A stretch of DNA of 64,000 nucleotides from Streptomyces geranii (GCF_002954775.1 NZ_PJME01000021.1:1-64000), one strand, 5' to 3'; positions 49,258-59,110 are shown, counted from the first letter of the stretch. Notes: a model not told the origin generated them from the letters alone. A program made the numbers and translations.

Positions 49258-50122
49258 GCGCTCCACTGAGAGTTCCACGGCAGGCCGTCGGGCGTCCGCG
49301 GCGGCGTCGTGGCCGGTCGCGCCGTTCCCCGCGCCCCTTCAGGGCGCGGACACGACCCGGGTGGCCGAACCGGACTTCGTGCCGGAGACGCGGTTCGCGG
49401 TGCCCGGCCGGATCGCCGTCAGCAACCGTGCGGCGGCCCTGTGGCAGACGGCCACGCTCACCGAGGTCCGGCGGGAGACGCCCGACGCGGCCACGTTCCG
49501 GTTCGCGGTGCCCGGCTGGGCGGGTCACCTGCCCGGCCAGCACCTGATGCTGCGGCTGACCGCCGACGACGGCTACACGGCCCAGCGGCACTACTCGATC
49601 GCCTCGCCCCCGGACGACGCCGGGCACGTCGAACTGACCCTGGACCACGTCGAGGACGGCGAGGTCTCCGGCTGGTTCCACACGATTGCCAAGCCGGGCG
49701 ACGAGGTGGAGGTGCGCGGCCCGCTGAGCGGCTTCTTCGCCTGGCCCGGCGACCGCCCCGCACTGCTGATCGGCGCGGGCTCCGGCGTCGTACCCCTGAT
49801 GTCGATGGTCCGGCACCACCGCGCGCGTGACCTGTCCGTGCCGCTGCGGCTTCTGGTGTCCGCGCGCGGGCCCGAGGAGCTGATCTACGCGCGCGAGTAC
49901 GGCTCCGAGACCACTCCCGTCTTCACCCGCCAGGCCCCCGAGGGCACGCCGGTCGGGCGCCTGGCGGCCTCCCATGTGGCGCCGCTGCTGGGCGCCGGGC
50001 AGCCGCCGGACGGCTGGGAGGCGTACGTGTGCGGCTCCAACGCCTTCGCCGAGCACGCCTCGCGGCTGCTGGTGGCGGCGGGCCAGCCCGTGGACCGGAT
50101 CCGCATCGAACGCTTCGGCTGA
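49250..50122 (+). CDS. FAD-binding oxidoreductase (ferredoxin-NADP reductase type)
   Basis: 290 residues. After a 55-residue tail comes an FNR-type FAD domain (PGQHLMLRL, then RHYSIASPP) and an NADP domain (LLIGAGSGVVPLMSMVRHH; CGSNAFAEHASRLL at the end). There is no 2Fe-2S domain. GTG start overlaps the molybdopterin gene by 8 bases. It should pass electrons from NAD(P)H to the molybdoenzyme or to an unlinked acceptor. Confidence 0.9.
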
Positions 50123-50234
50123 CGGCCCGCCCCTGGGTCGTGCGCCGGACCGGCGGGGGCGCGGGCCGGTCGTGCGCCCTGTGCCCCTCGTACGCGACTC
50201 CCGTCCGGTCGTCGTCGCGCGCGAGGATGGCCGG

Positions 50235-50825
50235 GTGGGGGTACGAAGGCGAACGCGGGTGTACGGCTGGCGCTGGCGGCGCAATCCGCTGCGCCGCCGG
50301 ACGGACGTCGTGGAGGCGTGGACGGTGCTCGGCGTCGCCGTGGTGCTGTGCGTGGGCGCACCGCTGGTCGGTACGGTGGCGGCCCGGTGGGCGCACGACG
50401 AGGCGCGGGAGACAGCCACGCAGCAGCGGGCGGAGCGGCATCGGGTGCGCGCGGTGGCCGTGGCCGGGCCCGGGTCGGCTTCGGTGCTCGCCGGGCGGCA
50501 GCACCTGTACCGCGTACGTGTGCTGTGGACCGAGCCGGGCGCGGGGGCGCGTACGGCGACGGCGCACGTCCCGGCCGGTACGCGGCGCGGTGACACCGTC
50601 GACCTGTGGCTGGACGCGCGCGGGAGGCCCGTCGCGCCGCCGCCCGGTGCAGCCGCCGTCCGGCAGCACACGGTCGCGGTGTGGATCTGTGCCACGGGGG
50701 TGACCGCCGGTGTCGTGCTCCTCGCCCGAACCGCCTTTCACCGTACGGTCGTTCGGCGCAGGCTCGTCGAGTGGGAGCGCGCGTGGGCGCGCACGGAGCC
50801 GGAGTGGACGCGGCGTAGGGCGTGA
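50235..50825 (+). CDS. Rv1733c-like membrane protein
   Basis: 196 residues with two membrane helices (about 29-52 and 145-168) flanking an extracytoplasmic domain of about 90 residues. The Arg-rich N-terminus WRWRRNPLRRRTD before the first helix and WERAWARTEPEWTRR at the end are typical of the actinobacterial Rv1733c family, whose function is unknown. GAGG lies 8 bases before the GTG at 50235. Convergent with the next gene. Confidence 0.8.
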   Translation: MGVRRRTRVYGWRWRRNPLRRRTDVVEAWTVLGVAVVLCVGAPLVGTVAARWAHDEARETATQQRAERHRVRAVAVAGPGSASVLAGRQHLYRVRVLWTEPGAGARTATAHVPAGTRRGDTVDLWLDARGRPVAPPPGAAAVRQHTVAVWICATGVTAGVVLLARTAFHRTVVRRRLVEWERAWARTEPEWTRRRA

Positions 50826-50831
50826 CAGCCG

Positions 50832-52190
50832 CTAGGCCATTGCCTGGATACGGCGGGCGATCCTGCCGTGGTCGGTGAGCGCGTCCCGCAGGCCGGGCAG
50901 GACGGGTTCGCCCCGGTCGACGAGGACGCGTCCGGCGACGATCGTCGTCCACGCGCGCGCGGGACCGCAGCGCAGCCAGGCCTCCACGGGGTCGCTGAGC
51001 GCACCGGCGAGCGCGACCTCGTGCAGGTCCCAGACGACCAGGTCGGCGCAGGCGCCGGGCCGCAGGTGGCCGATCTCGTCGGCGCGGCCCAGACAGCGCG
51101 CCGAACCCCGGGTGGCGATGTCGAGGGCGTCCCGCGCGGTCATCGCACCGGGGCCGCCCCGGTAGCGGCCGAGGAGCAGGGCACCGCGGGTCTCCATCCA
51201 GAGCGAGGCGTGGTCGGTGGAGGCAGAGCCGTCGCAGCCGATGCCGACGGGCAGGCCCAGTTCGCGCATCTCCTGCACGCGCGCGGTGCCGCCGCCGATG
51301 AGCATGTTGGAGCTGGGACAGTGCGCGACGCCGACGCCCGCCGCTGCCAGGCGGCGCAGTTCGGCGTCGTTCGGGTAGATGCAGTGGGCGACCCAGGTAC
51401 GGTCGCTCATCCACCCGGCCTCCTCGAAGTACTCGACGGGCCGGCAGCCGTAGGTCTCCAGGCAGTACGTGTCCTCGTCGTGGTCCTCGGCGAGGTGGGT
51501 GTGCAGGCGTACGTCATGGCGCTCGGCGAGTTCGGCGGTGGCCGTCATCAGCTCCTTCGTCACCGAGAAGGGTGAGCAGGGCGCGAGGGCGACCCGGATC
51601 AGTGCCCCGGGGTGCGGGTCGTGGTGGGCCTTGATCAGCCGCTCGCTGTCGGCGAGCACCTCGTCCTCGGTCTGCGTGACGCTCCTCGGCGGCAGGCCGC
51701 CGTCCTCCACGGAGCGGGTCATGGAGCCGCGCGTGGCGTGGAAGCGGAAGCCGATGTCGCGGGCGGCACGGATCTCGGCGTCGACGAGTCCGGGGCGCGG
51801 ATGGACGTACAGGTGGTCGGAGGAGGTGGTGCAGCCGCCCATGAGGAGCTCGGCCATGCCGACGTACGCGGAGACGTAGGCCGCCTCCTCGTCGAGCGCC
51901 GCCCACAGGGGGTAGAGCGTGGTGAGCCAGTCGAAGAGGGTGCCGTTGACGGCGGGCGCGTAGGACCGGGTGAGGTTCTGGTAGATGTGGTGGTGCGTGT
52001 TGATCAGGCCCGGGGTGATGAGCCGTCCGGCCGCCGAGAGGGTCGCCCGGGCCTCGGGTTCGGTCCCGGCGGCGCCCACGGCGGTGACGCGCCCGCCGTC
52101 GACGGCGACCCAGCCGCCGGGGATCTCGCGCGCGCCGTCCACGACGAGCAGTTCGGCGTCCCTGACCAGCAGTTCCACAGCAGTCGACAT
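50832..52190 (-). CDS. 8-oxoguanine deaminase-like amidohydrolase
   Basis: 452 residues. Metal ligands: HxH in INTHHHIYQNLTR (His66, His68), a His in RLHTHLAED, a His in VAHCIYPN and an Asp in GCDGSAS. The NTHHHIYQNLTRSYA and VAHCPSSNMLIGGG segments are typical of the 8-oxoguanine/isoxanthopterin deaminase branch of the AtzA/GuaD group. The start is uncertain: ATG at 52190 or 52199, neither with a clear ribosome site; transcripts may be leaderless. Divergent from the esterase gene. Confidence 0.88.
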   Translation of the reverse strand: MSTAVELLVRDAELLVVDGAREIPGGWVAVDGGRVTAVGAAGTEPEARATLSAAGRLITPGLINTHHHIYQNLTRSYAPAVNGTLFDWLTTLYPLWAALDEEAAYVSAYVGMAELLMGGCTTSSDHLYVHPRPGLVDAEIRAARDIGFRFHATRGSMTRSVEDGGLPPRSVTQTEDEVLADSERLIKAHHDPHPGALIRVALAPCSPFSVTKELMTATAELAERHDVRLHTHLAEDHDEDTYCLETYGCRPVEYFEEAGWMSDRTWVAHCIYPNDAELRRLAAAGVGVAHCPSSNMLIGGGTARVQEMRELGLPVGIGCDGSASTDHASLWMETRGALLLGRYRGGPGAMTARDALDIATRGSARCLGRADEIGHLRPGACADLVVWDLHEVALAGALSDPVEAWLRCGPARAWTTIVAGRVLVDRGEPVLPGLRDALTDHGRIARRIQAMA

Positions 52191-52345
52191 GGGCGTCATG
52201 GTAGAGGCGGGCGGGCCCTTACGGGCTTCGTCAGGGCCAGGTCAGGGGCTCGTCGGGGGCTGGAGGCCTGGCGGGGGGTCGGTTCTGCCACGTACGGTGT
52301 GATCACCCGCAATCGCTTGCTGTCACCCCACAAAGGCGGTCCTGC

Positions 52346-53314
52346 ATGGCACAGTTCGACCTCCCCCTCGACGAACTCCAGGAGTACCGCAGCGCGTCCG
52401 CCGAGCCCGAGGGCTTCGACGCCTTCTGGTCCAAGACGCTGCAGGAGGCCCGGGAGCACGACCTGGACGCCCGTTTCGAACCGGTGGACACGGGTCTGGT
52501 CACGGTCGAGGTGTACGACGTGACGTTCGCCGGATTCGGCGGTCATCCGGTGAAGGGCTGGCTGCGGCTGCCCGCCGGTGCCTCGGAGCCGCTGCCGGTG
52601 GTCGTGGAGTTCATCGGGTACGGCGGCGGGCGCGGCCTGCCGCACGGGGACCTGCTGTGGGCGTCGACCGGCCGCGCCCACTTCGTCATGGACACCCGTG
52701 GCCAGGGCAGCGCGTGGGGCGGCGGCGGTGGCACGGCGGACCCGGTGGGCAACGCGCCCGCGTTCCCCGGCTTCATGACCCGAGGTGTCGACGCCCCCGA
52801 GAACTACTACTACCGGCGGGTGTTCACGGACGCGGTGCGCGCGGTGGAGGCGGCCCGTTCGCATCCCCTGGTCGATCCGGCGCGCACGGTGGCCATCGGC
52901 AGCAGTCAGGGCGGCGGGATCACGATCGCGGTCGGCGGGCTGGTCCCGGACCTGGTGGCGATCGCCCCGGACGTGCCGTTCCTGTGCGACTTCCCGCGCG
53001 CGGCGACCCTCACGGACCGCCAGCCGTACCGCGAGATCGGCAGCTACCTCAAGACCCACCGGGGCCGCACCGCCGACGTCCTGAACACGCTCGCCTACTT
53101 CGACGGCGTGCACTTCGCGGCACGCGGCCGGGCCCCGGCGCTCTTCTCGACGGCCCTGGAGGACCAGACGTGCCCGCCGTCGACGGTCTTCGCGGCGTTC
53201 AACGCCTGGGCGCACGACAACAAGCAGATCGAGGTGTACGACTTCAACGACCACGAGGGGGGCGGCCCGTTCCAGGAGGCGACGAAGGTGAGCTGGCTGC
53301 GCGCGTACGCCTGA
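52346..53314 (+). CDS. acetylxylan esterase / cephalosporin-C deacetylase (CE7)
   Basis: 322 residues. A CE7 enzyme: FVMDTRGQGS, the nucleophile elbow GSSQGG with Ser187, then Asp in ALEDQTCPPST and His in FNDHEGG. Such enzymes remove acetyl groups from xylo-oligosaccharides and cephalosporin C and work in the cytoplasm as oligomers. No signal peptide is seen. It is divergent from the deaminase gene with a 155-bp shared gap. Confidence 0.93.
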   Translation: MAQFDLPLDELQEYRSASAEPEGFDAFWSKTLQEAREHDLDARFEPVDTGLVTVEVYDVTFAGFGGHPVKGWLRLPAGASEPLPVVVEFIGYGGGRGLPHGDLLWASTGRAHFVMDTRGQGSAWGGGGGTADPVGNAPAFPGFMTRGVDAPENYYYRRVFTDAVRAVEAARSHPLVDPARTVAIGSSQGGGITIAVGGLVPDLVAIAPDVPFLCDFPRAATLTDRQPYREIGSYLKTHRGRTADVLNTLAYFDGVHFAARGRAPALFSTALEDQTCPPSTVFAAFNAWAHDNKQIEVYDFNDHEGGGPFQEATKVSWLRAYA

Positions 53315-53415
53315 CGGGCCTGCGGGGGTCCCTGGCACCCGGGGACCTGATGCCCTGATGGCGGGGGCGGCAGCACAACTGGTCGATTCGGTTCTTCCCC
53401 TCCCTTCCCCGCGAT

Positions 53416-53427
53416 CCGACCAGTCGG
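53416..53427. promoter_or_regulatory. inverted repeat CCGAC-CA-GTCGG
   Basis: Five-bp perfect arms two bases apart, 64 bp before the serine hydrolase start. The form resembles operators of some TetR proteins. No regulator gene is adjacent. Confidence 0.3.
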
Positions 53428-53490
53428 TATGTTCGGCGGTGCCGGGTCACAGTGTCGTGGCCCGGTGTTCCGGCGGACGACGGAGGGCCC

Positions 53491-54657
53491 ATGTCCGAGC
53501 ACGTGCCAGACGTTCACGGTGACTGCGACGCACGCTTCTCGGCGGTGCGGACGGCGTTCGAGGAGAACTTCCGCGAACGCGGGGAGCTGGGCGCCGCCGT
53601 GAGCGTCACGGTCGGCGGCGAGACGGTGGTCGACCTGTGGGGCGGCTTCGCCGACCCGGGGCGCACCCGCGCATGGGAGCGGGACACGCTCGTCAACGTG
53701 TGGTCGACGACCAAGGGCGCGACGGCCCTGTGCGCGCACATCCTCGCCGACCGGGGGCTGCTCGACCTCGACGCCCCGGTGGCGACCTACTGGCCGGAGT
53801 TCGCGGCGGCCGGCAAGGAAGGCGTGCTCGTACGGCATCTGCTGTCGCACCGCTCGGGACTGTCCGGTCTGCGGGAGCCGCACTCGCTCACCGAGTTCTA
53901 CGACTGGGAGTTGACGGCCCGGCGGCTGGCGGCGACGGAGCCCTGGTGGGAGCCGGGGACGCGGTCCGGGTATCACGCGTTCACTTACGGCTTCCTGGTC
54001 GGCGAGGTGGTCCGGCGGGTGTCGGGGCTGCTGCCGAGCACCTTCCTGGAGCGGGAGGTGACCGGGCCGCTGGGCATCGACTTCACCATCGGGCTGCCGG
54101 AGAAGGAGGCGGGGCGGGCCGCCGAGCTGGTGCAGCCGCCGGCCGCCTCGTCCAGTGAACAGGCCGCGATATTCGCCCAGTTGACACCCGCCGCCATCGC
54201 CGCCCTGGCCAACCCCCTGCTGGGCGCGGCCGAGGCGAACAGTCCCGGCTGGCGGGCCGCCGAGATCCCGGCCGCCAACGGCCACGGCACGGCGCGCGGG
54301 GTCGCCGCGCTGTACGGCGTCTTCGCGGGGCAGGGCACGTACGGCGGACAGCGCGTCCTCTCCCCCGAGGCGGCCGAGCGGGTGCGCGAGGGGCAGGGCA
54401 GTTGCCGCGACCTGGTGCTCGGCGCGGGGCTCGGTCATGACACGGAGATCGGCCTGGGGCTGTGGCTGAGTGGGCCGAACGGCTCGTACGGGCCCAATCC
54501 GCGGGCGTACGGGCATGACGGTTTCGGGGGTTCCTGCGGGTTGGCCGATCCGGAGGCGGGCGTGTCGCTCGGGTACGTCATGAACCGCATGGGCCCCCAG
54601 ATCGCCGACGACCCGCGGAAGATGGCGCTGATCGAGGCGCTGTACGGCGCACTCTGA
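53491..54657 (+). CDS. beta-lactamase-fold serine hydrolase (class C/EstB type)
   Basis: 388 residues. SxxK motif WSTTKG with Ser72 and Lys75; LLSHRSGL follows; YHAF near the family Tyr motif and GHDGFGG near the C-terminus replace the KTG box. No signal peptide. It fits cytoplasmic EstB-like esterases rather than true beta-lactamases. GGAGGG precedes the ATG at 53491. Confidence 0.9.
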   Translation: MSEHVPDVHGDCDARFSAVRTAFEENFRERGELGAAVSVTVGGETVVDLWGGFADPGRTRAWERDTLVNVWSTTKGATALCAHILADRGLLDLDAPVATYWPEFAAAGKEGVLVRHLLSHRSGLSGLREPHSLTEFYDWELTARRLAATEPWWEPGTRSGYHAFTYGFLVGEVVRRVSGLLPSTFLEREVTGPLGIDFTIGLPEKEAGRAAELVQPPAASSSEQAAIFAQLTPAAIAALANPLLGAAEANSPGWRAAEIPAANGHGTARGVAALYGVFAGQGTYGGQRVLSPEAAERVREGQGSCRDLVLGAGLGHDTEIGLGLWLSGPNGSYGPNPRAYGHDGFGGSCGLADPEAGVSLGYVMNRMGPQIADDPRKMALIEALYGAL

Positions 54658-54847
54658 GGTCAGTAAGGACTGCAAGCGGATGGTGAGCCGTACAGGGTGG
54701 GCGGCAGGTGCAGTCAGATGACAGATTCCCCGGGCGCCGTCTGCGCATAGCGTCGGGGCATGGCATCCGATGGGCGCACAGCGGTTCGAGTCTGTGCCGG
54801 TCGAGTGTTCGTCGGATGATGTCCCACCTCTCGAAAGGCACAACCCC

Positions 54848-55669
54848 ATGAGCACGTTCACCACCTCCGACGGCACCGAGATCTTCTTCAAGGACTGGGG
54901 CACGGGGCAGCCGGTGGTGTTCAGCCACGGCTGGCCGCTGAACGCGGACGCGTGGGACGGGCAGGCGCGGCTGGTCGCCGACCATGGTTTCCGGGCGGTC
55001 GCGCACGACCGGCGCGGGCACGGCCGCTCGGCGCAGCCGTGGCAGGGCAACCACATGGACCAGTACGCGGACGACCTGGCCGAGCTGATCGAGTCGCTCG
55101 ACCTGAACGACGTGGTCCTCGTCGGTCACTCGACCGGCGGTGGCGAGGTGACCCGCTACATCGGCCGCCACGGCACGGCGCGGGTCGCCAAGGTCGTGCT
55201 GCTGGGCGCGGTGCCGCCGCTGATGCTGAAGACGGACACCAACCCCGAGGGCACACCGCTGGAGGCCTTCGACGGCATCCGCGCGGGCGTCGAGGCGGAC
55301 CGTTCGCAGTTCTACTGGGACCTCAGCGAGGCCTTCTTCGGCTTCAACCGGCCGGACGCGACCCCGTCCGAGGGTCTGCGCCGCTCGTTCTGGCTGTGGA
55401 GCATGCAGGTCGGGCTCAAGGCGGCGTACGACTGCGTCAAGCAGTTCTCGGAGTCCGACTTCACCGAGGACCTCGGCCGGATCGACGTACCGACGCTGAT
55501 CGCGCACGGCGCCGACGACCAGATCGTGCCGATCGCCGCCTCGGCTGAGAAGGCCGCCCAGCTGGTCAAGGACTCGACGCTGAAGGTCTACCCGGGCGCC
55601 CCGCACGGCCTGGTGGGCGACTTCGAGAAGGCGTTCAACGCCGATCTGCTGGAGTTCATCCAGAGCTGA
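54848..55669 (+). CDS. alpha/beta hydrolase, non-heme chloroperoxidase/esterase type
   Basis: 273 residues. VVFSHGWPLNADAWDGQ, VAHDRRGHGRS and the elbow GHSTGGG with Ser95; Asp in HGADDQIVP and His in PHGLVGDF complete the triad. The family includes cofactor-free haloperoxidases and aryl esterases. The start at 54848 is supported by GAAAGG. Its 3' end overlaps the convergent methyltransferase gene by 14 bases. Confidence 0.93.
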   Translation: MSTFTTSDGTEIFFKDWGTGQPVVFSHGWPLNADAWDGQARLVADHGFRAVAHDRRGHGRSAQPWQGNHMDQYADDLAELIESLDLNDVVLVGHSTGGGEVTRYIGRHGTARVAKVVLLGAVPPLMLKTDTNPEGTPLEAFDGIRAGVEADRSQFYWDLSEAFFGFNRPDATPSEGLRRSFWLWSMQVGLKAAYDCVKQFSESDFTEDLGRIDVPTLIAHGADDQIVPIAASAEKAAQLVKDSTLKVYPGAPHGLVGDFEKAFNADLLEFIQS

Positions 55670-56435
55670 CGGCCGGCTCGGCGGGTGTCCGCGTCGCCAC
55701 CACCAGCCGGCAGCGCGGACTGCCGTCCGGCCGCTGCCCGAACTCGGGCAGAGCACGGGTCTCCACATCGAAACCGGCGTACGTCAGCTCCCTGCGTACG
55801 TCGGCCAGCCGGAAGGCCCGGTAGTACATGACGAACGGCGGCTTCCACACGGCGTTGCGCACCCGCATCACCGCGTCGAAGCCGAGCAGCGCCCAGTAGG
55901 CACGCGTGCCCGGGCGGGCCGGTGCCACGACGGGGAACGCGAAGCGTCCGCCCGGCCGCAGTACGCAGTGGACCTGGGCGAACAGCCCCGGCAGCTCGTC
56001 CGGCAGGAAGTGCCCGAAGGCCCCGAAGCTGACGACCAGATCGAAGGCGGGGCCTGCGGTCGCCGTGGCGGCGAAGGGCAGGGCGCGCGCGTCGCCCCGC
56101 ACGAGGGAGACACGCGGGCCGGTCTGTCCGTCTCCCCCTCCCGTCCGCTGCCGGGCGACCTCCAGCATGCCCGCGCTGAGGTCGATCCCGGTGACGCTCC
56201 CCCGGCAGACCCGCTCCAGGACGTCGAGCCCGGCGCCGGTGCCGCAGCACAGGTCGAGGCCGTCGTCGAAGGGCCCGAGCCCGTCGAGCGCCGACGCCAC
56301 CGCGTCGAGGATCGTGTCCGGCGTACGGAACGGGGTGTGGTCGAACTTCGGTGCGAGCAGGTCGTAGCCGTGCTCGACGGACGACAGCGCCTGCACGGCG
56401 AGTTCACGGAGGGTGGGGCCTTCGGGGCTGAACAT
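55656..56435 (-). CDS. SAM-dependent class I methyltransferase
   Basis: 259 residues. SAM motif LDLCCGTGAGLDVLERVC with VTGIDLSAGMLEVARQR, then DLVVSFGAFGHFLPDELP and VLRPGGRFAFPV. Substrate unknown. It ends inside the last codons of the hydrolase gene on the other strand. Divergent from a SnoaL-like gene with only 33 bp between starts, so their promoters overlap. Confidence 0.88.
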   Translation of the reverse strand: MFSPEGPTLRELAVQALSSVEHGYDLLAPKFDHTPFRTPDTILDAVASALDGLGPFDDGLDLCCGTGAGLDVLERVCRGSVTGIDLSAGMLEVARQRTGGGDGQTGPRVSLVRGDARALPFAATATAGPAFDLVVSFGAFGHFLPDELPGLFAQVHCVLRPGGRFAFPVVAPARPGTRAYWALLGFDAVMRVRNAVWKPPFVMYYRAFRLADVRRELTYAGFDVETRALPEFGQRPDGSPRCRLVVATRTPAEPAVSSG

Positions 56436-56468
56436 CGGCTCAGCCTAGTCACCCTCTAGGGTGAGCGG

Positions 56469-56888
56469 ATGCGTGAATTTCGTGAGGCAGTGGAGGCCGG
56501 TGACCTCGACGCGGTCGAGGCGTTGCTGGCGGAGAACGTCGTGTTCACCAGTCCGGTCGCGTTCCGGCCGTATCCCGGGAAGGCGATCACCGCGGCGATC
56601 CTGCGCGGGGTGACCCGGGTGTTCGAGGACTTCCGGTACGAGCGGGAGATCGGCGCGGCCGAGGGCCGTGACCACGCGCTGGTGTTCACGGCCCGGGTCG
56701 ACGGACGCGAGCTTCAGGGCTGCGACTTCCTGCACCTCGACGAGAACGGCCTGATCGACGAGCTGACGGTCATGGTCCGCCCGCTGTCGGCAGCCCAGGC
56801 ACTGTCTGCGGCCATGGGCGCCCAGTTCGAGCAGATCGCCCAGGAGGCTCAGGCAGCGCAGGCTGCCCAGGCCGCCGGGTCCGCCTGA
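56469..56888 (+). CDS. SnoaL-like (NTF2-fold) protein
   Basis: 139 residues: REFREAVEAGDLDAVEALLAENVVFTSP at the start and ITAAILRGVTRVFEDFRY; the end is an Ala/Gln-rich helix. The fold is that of SnoaL-like cyclases and NTF2 proteins; members have varied or unknown roles. There is no signal peptide. The GAGCGG before the ATG is a weak ribosome site. Confidence 0.82.
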   Translation: MREFREAVEAGDLDAVEALLAENVVFTSPVAFRPYPGKAITAAILRGVTRVFEDFRYEREIGAAEGRDHALVFTARVDGRELQGCDFLHLDENGLIDELTVMVRPLSAAQALSAAMGAQFEQIAQEAQAAQAAQAAGSA

Positions 56889-56937
56889 ACGGACCCTTAT
56901 CCTCCGCACCCGCGGCCTCCTCAGGTACGCCCCCGTC

Positions 56938-58842
56938 TCACGCCACGGTCAGCGTGATCGCTCCGGCGTAGGTCTGCCCGGCCGCGAGGGTCGTCGCGGT
57001 GCCGTCGACGGTCGCGGTCAGCTTCTTGCCACGGGGTGCCGTGACGACCGCGTCGGCGGCGAGGGTGAGCTTCGTCAGGTACGAGGTGCCGGTGACCGTC
57101 CAGGCGGAGCCGGCGCCCAGCTGGACGATCACCCCGTTGTTGACGGCCGCCTGCTTGGTGTTGGTGACCTCGCCCAGCTCGTAGAAGGTGGACGCGTCGA
57201 TCGTGGAGACGCGGTGCTGGGTCCTGGAGGCCGAGATGACGCCCTTCACGGTGCTGTCGTCGAAGGTGAGGACGAGGTTCTTGCCCTTGCGCATGCCGTT
57301 GTAGAAGTCGCCCTTCAGCGCGATGGACGTGAAGGTGGCGGCCCCGTCGGTGGTGTGGACGGCGGTGACGTCGAAGGTGCTGTCCTTGGCCGGGTCACCC
57401 GTGGGTTCGGTGTAGACGCCGACGTTCATCATCTTGCCGTTGACGGGGACCGGGCCCGGGTCGTCCAGCTCCATCATCTGCAGAACGATCCCGTTGCGCG
57501 GGTTGAGCCGGGCGCCCTGGGAGCCGTCGACGTTGATCGTGGTCTGCTGCCCCTTGTTGAGGAAGGTGGCCTTCTCGGAGTTGATGACGGTCCCGCCGTC
57601 GAGGGTCAGCGTGCCGGCGCCGAAGAACATGTAGCCGAAGTGCCCCGAGTTCACGACCGTGTTCCGGGCCGGTACGGCCTTCAACTCGGCTTTGGTCAGC
57701 CCGAGTTCGAGTTCGGTGTTGAGCGCGGCGACGGCGGCGGGCGTGCTGTCGCCGTAGTGCACGACCGCCGCTGGGCCCGCGATGATCGTCGCGTAGCTGC
57801 CGACGTCGAAGCGTGAGCCGAGGACGCGGACGGTCGCGTCGCCGATGGCGTAGGTGCCGTAGCCGTACGAACCGGTGTTGCCGATCTGGCTGTTCACCAC
57901 CGTCAGCTTCAGCGCCCGGCCGCCCTCCACGGACAGCGCGCCCCAAGTCTCCGAGAACACGGTGGAGTTGACGTAGGTGGCCCGACTGTTGGCTCCGATG
58001 AGGTTGGTGGCACGGACGTTCCCGTCGAGGCCGAGCATCCAGGGCACGGACTGCATGTACGGCGTCTCTACGGTGGCCTGGTAGTCGGCGGGCAGGACGC
58101 CGTTGCGGGTGTGGATACGGGAGTTCTTGACGACGACGTTGGCTCCGGCGTCGGCGATGACACCGGTGCGGACGACGCCCTTGGTGGCGATCCGGGCGCC
58201 GTCGAGCACGAGCTTGGTCGCCGTTCCGGCGCCGACCACGGCCGCACCGTAACCGGCGAAGTCGGAACGCCCGTTCCCCGTGAAGGAGATGACGGGCCGC
58301 TCCAGCGTGTAGTCGGCGTCCTTCACGTACACGCCGTCGAAGCACTCGCCGGTCGAGGTGATCGACACGTTCCTCGCGAGGGTGTCGGTGAGCCGGCCGC
58401 CGATGACGCTGGTGAGCACGGACTTGGCGCGCACCACACCGTCCGCGTCCACGTACAGGGCCTGTCGGAAGGGGAAGGTGAGCGTCTCGTAGGTGACCGG
58501 GTTCGCCTCGGCGACCGTGAGGACGACATCGCCCCGGTAGGTGCCGACCTGGATCAGCGTCTCGGTGCCGCCGGTCTCGGTCAGGAGCTGACCCGTCTCG
58601 ACGCCGTCGACGGTCAGGGTGACGCTGTGGCCGGTGGGGGCGACGATCTTTCCGCCCGTGGCAATGGACAGTTGGGAGACGCGGGTGGTCGTCGCGAGTT
58701 CGTACGTCTGCCCGGCGGCGACCGTGATCCGCGTGCCCCTGGCGGTTGCGGGCGTGGCGGTCGCGGAGGCCACCGGGAGCAGTACGGCGCCGGCGGTCGC
58801 GGTACCGGCGACGAGGATCGAGCGTCGGGTCATCAGCGTCAT
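56938..58842 (-). CDS. Tat-exported protein with beta-helix-like repeats, unknown function
   Basis: 634 residues. A twin-Arg signal (TRRSILVAGTATAGAVLLP) indicates Tat export. The body has short regularly spaced beta segments with Asn/Ser/Thr at turns (NVVVKNSRIHTRNG, VYVKDADYTL, LTVVNSQIGNTGSYGYGTYAIGD), as in right-handed beta-helix proteins such as pectate-lyase-like enzymes. N- and C-terminal parts both contain a VTAAPRGKKLTATVDG-like unit (APTGHSVTLTVDGVETGQ at 54-71 and APRGKKLTATVDG at 602-614), so an ancient repeat brackets the helix. GGAAGG is 6 bases before the ATG at 58842. No catalytic motif is clear. Confidence 0.78.
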   Translation of the reverse strand: MTLMTRRSILVAGTATAGAVLLPVASATATPATARGTRITVAAGQTYELATTTRVSQLSIATGGKIVAPTGHSVTLTVDGVETGQLLTETGGTETLIQVGTYRGDVVLTVAEANPVTYETLTFPFRQALYVDADGVVRAKSVLTSVIGGRLTDTLARNVSITSTGECFDGVYVKDADYTLERPVISFTGNGRSDFAGYGAAVVGAGTATKLVLDGARIATKGVVRTGVIADAGANVVVKNSRIHTRNGVLPADYQATVETPYMQSVPWMLGLDGNVRATNLIGANSRATYVNSTVFSETWGALSVEGGRALKLTVVNSQIGNTGSYGYGTYAIGDATVRVLGSRFDVGSYATIIAGPAAVVHYGDSTPAAVAALNTELELGLTKAELKAVPARNTVVNSGHFGYMFFGAGTLTLDGGTVINSEKATFLNKGQQTTINVDGSQGARLNPRNGIVLQMMELDDPGPVPVNGKMMNVGVYTEPTGDPAKDSTFDVTAVHTTDGAATFTSIALKGDFYNGMRKGKNLVLTFDDSTVKGVISASRTQHRVSTIDASTFYELGEVTNTKQAAVNNGVIVQLGAGSAWTVTGTSYLTKLTLAADAVVTAPRGKKLTATVDGTATTLAAGQTYAGAITLTVA

Positions 58843-59110
58843 GGCTTGCCTTCCCAAGGATCGGATGCGCGGTGGGATCCGGCTGGATGCGCGGTCGCGC
58901 AGAGTTAGCGTCCGGCCGCCTCAACACGGCGGCCACGGCTCGGACTTGAGTCCCTAAGACGCACTCCTCGGAGTGAATCAGCCCAGTACAGCGGGGAGAA
59001 GGGACCCGGCGCACACATCCCGGAAGCCGATGCCTCGGATCGCGCCGCCCGGTTCATGGCGTTCACACAGCGTGGCCACAAGGGCCTGCGAATCACCGTA
59101 CGGGGGTTGG

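Noticed and set aside
53491..54657. Antibiotic resistance by a beta-lactamase
   Set aside because: There is no signal peptide and no KTG box. The sequence fits EstB-like esterases.
54770..54800. A tRNA T-loop-like sequence (GGTTCGAGTC)
   Set aside because: No acceptor stem or anticodon arm can be built around it.
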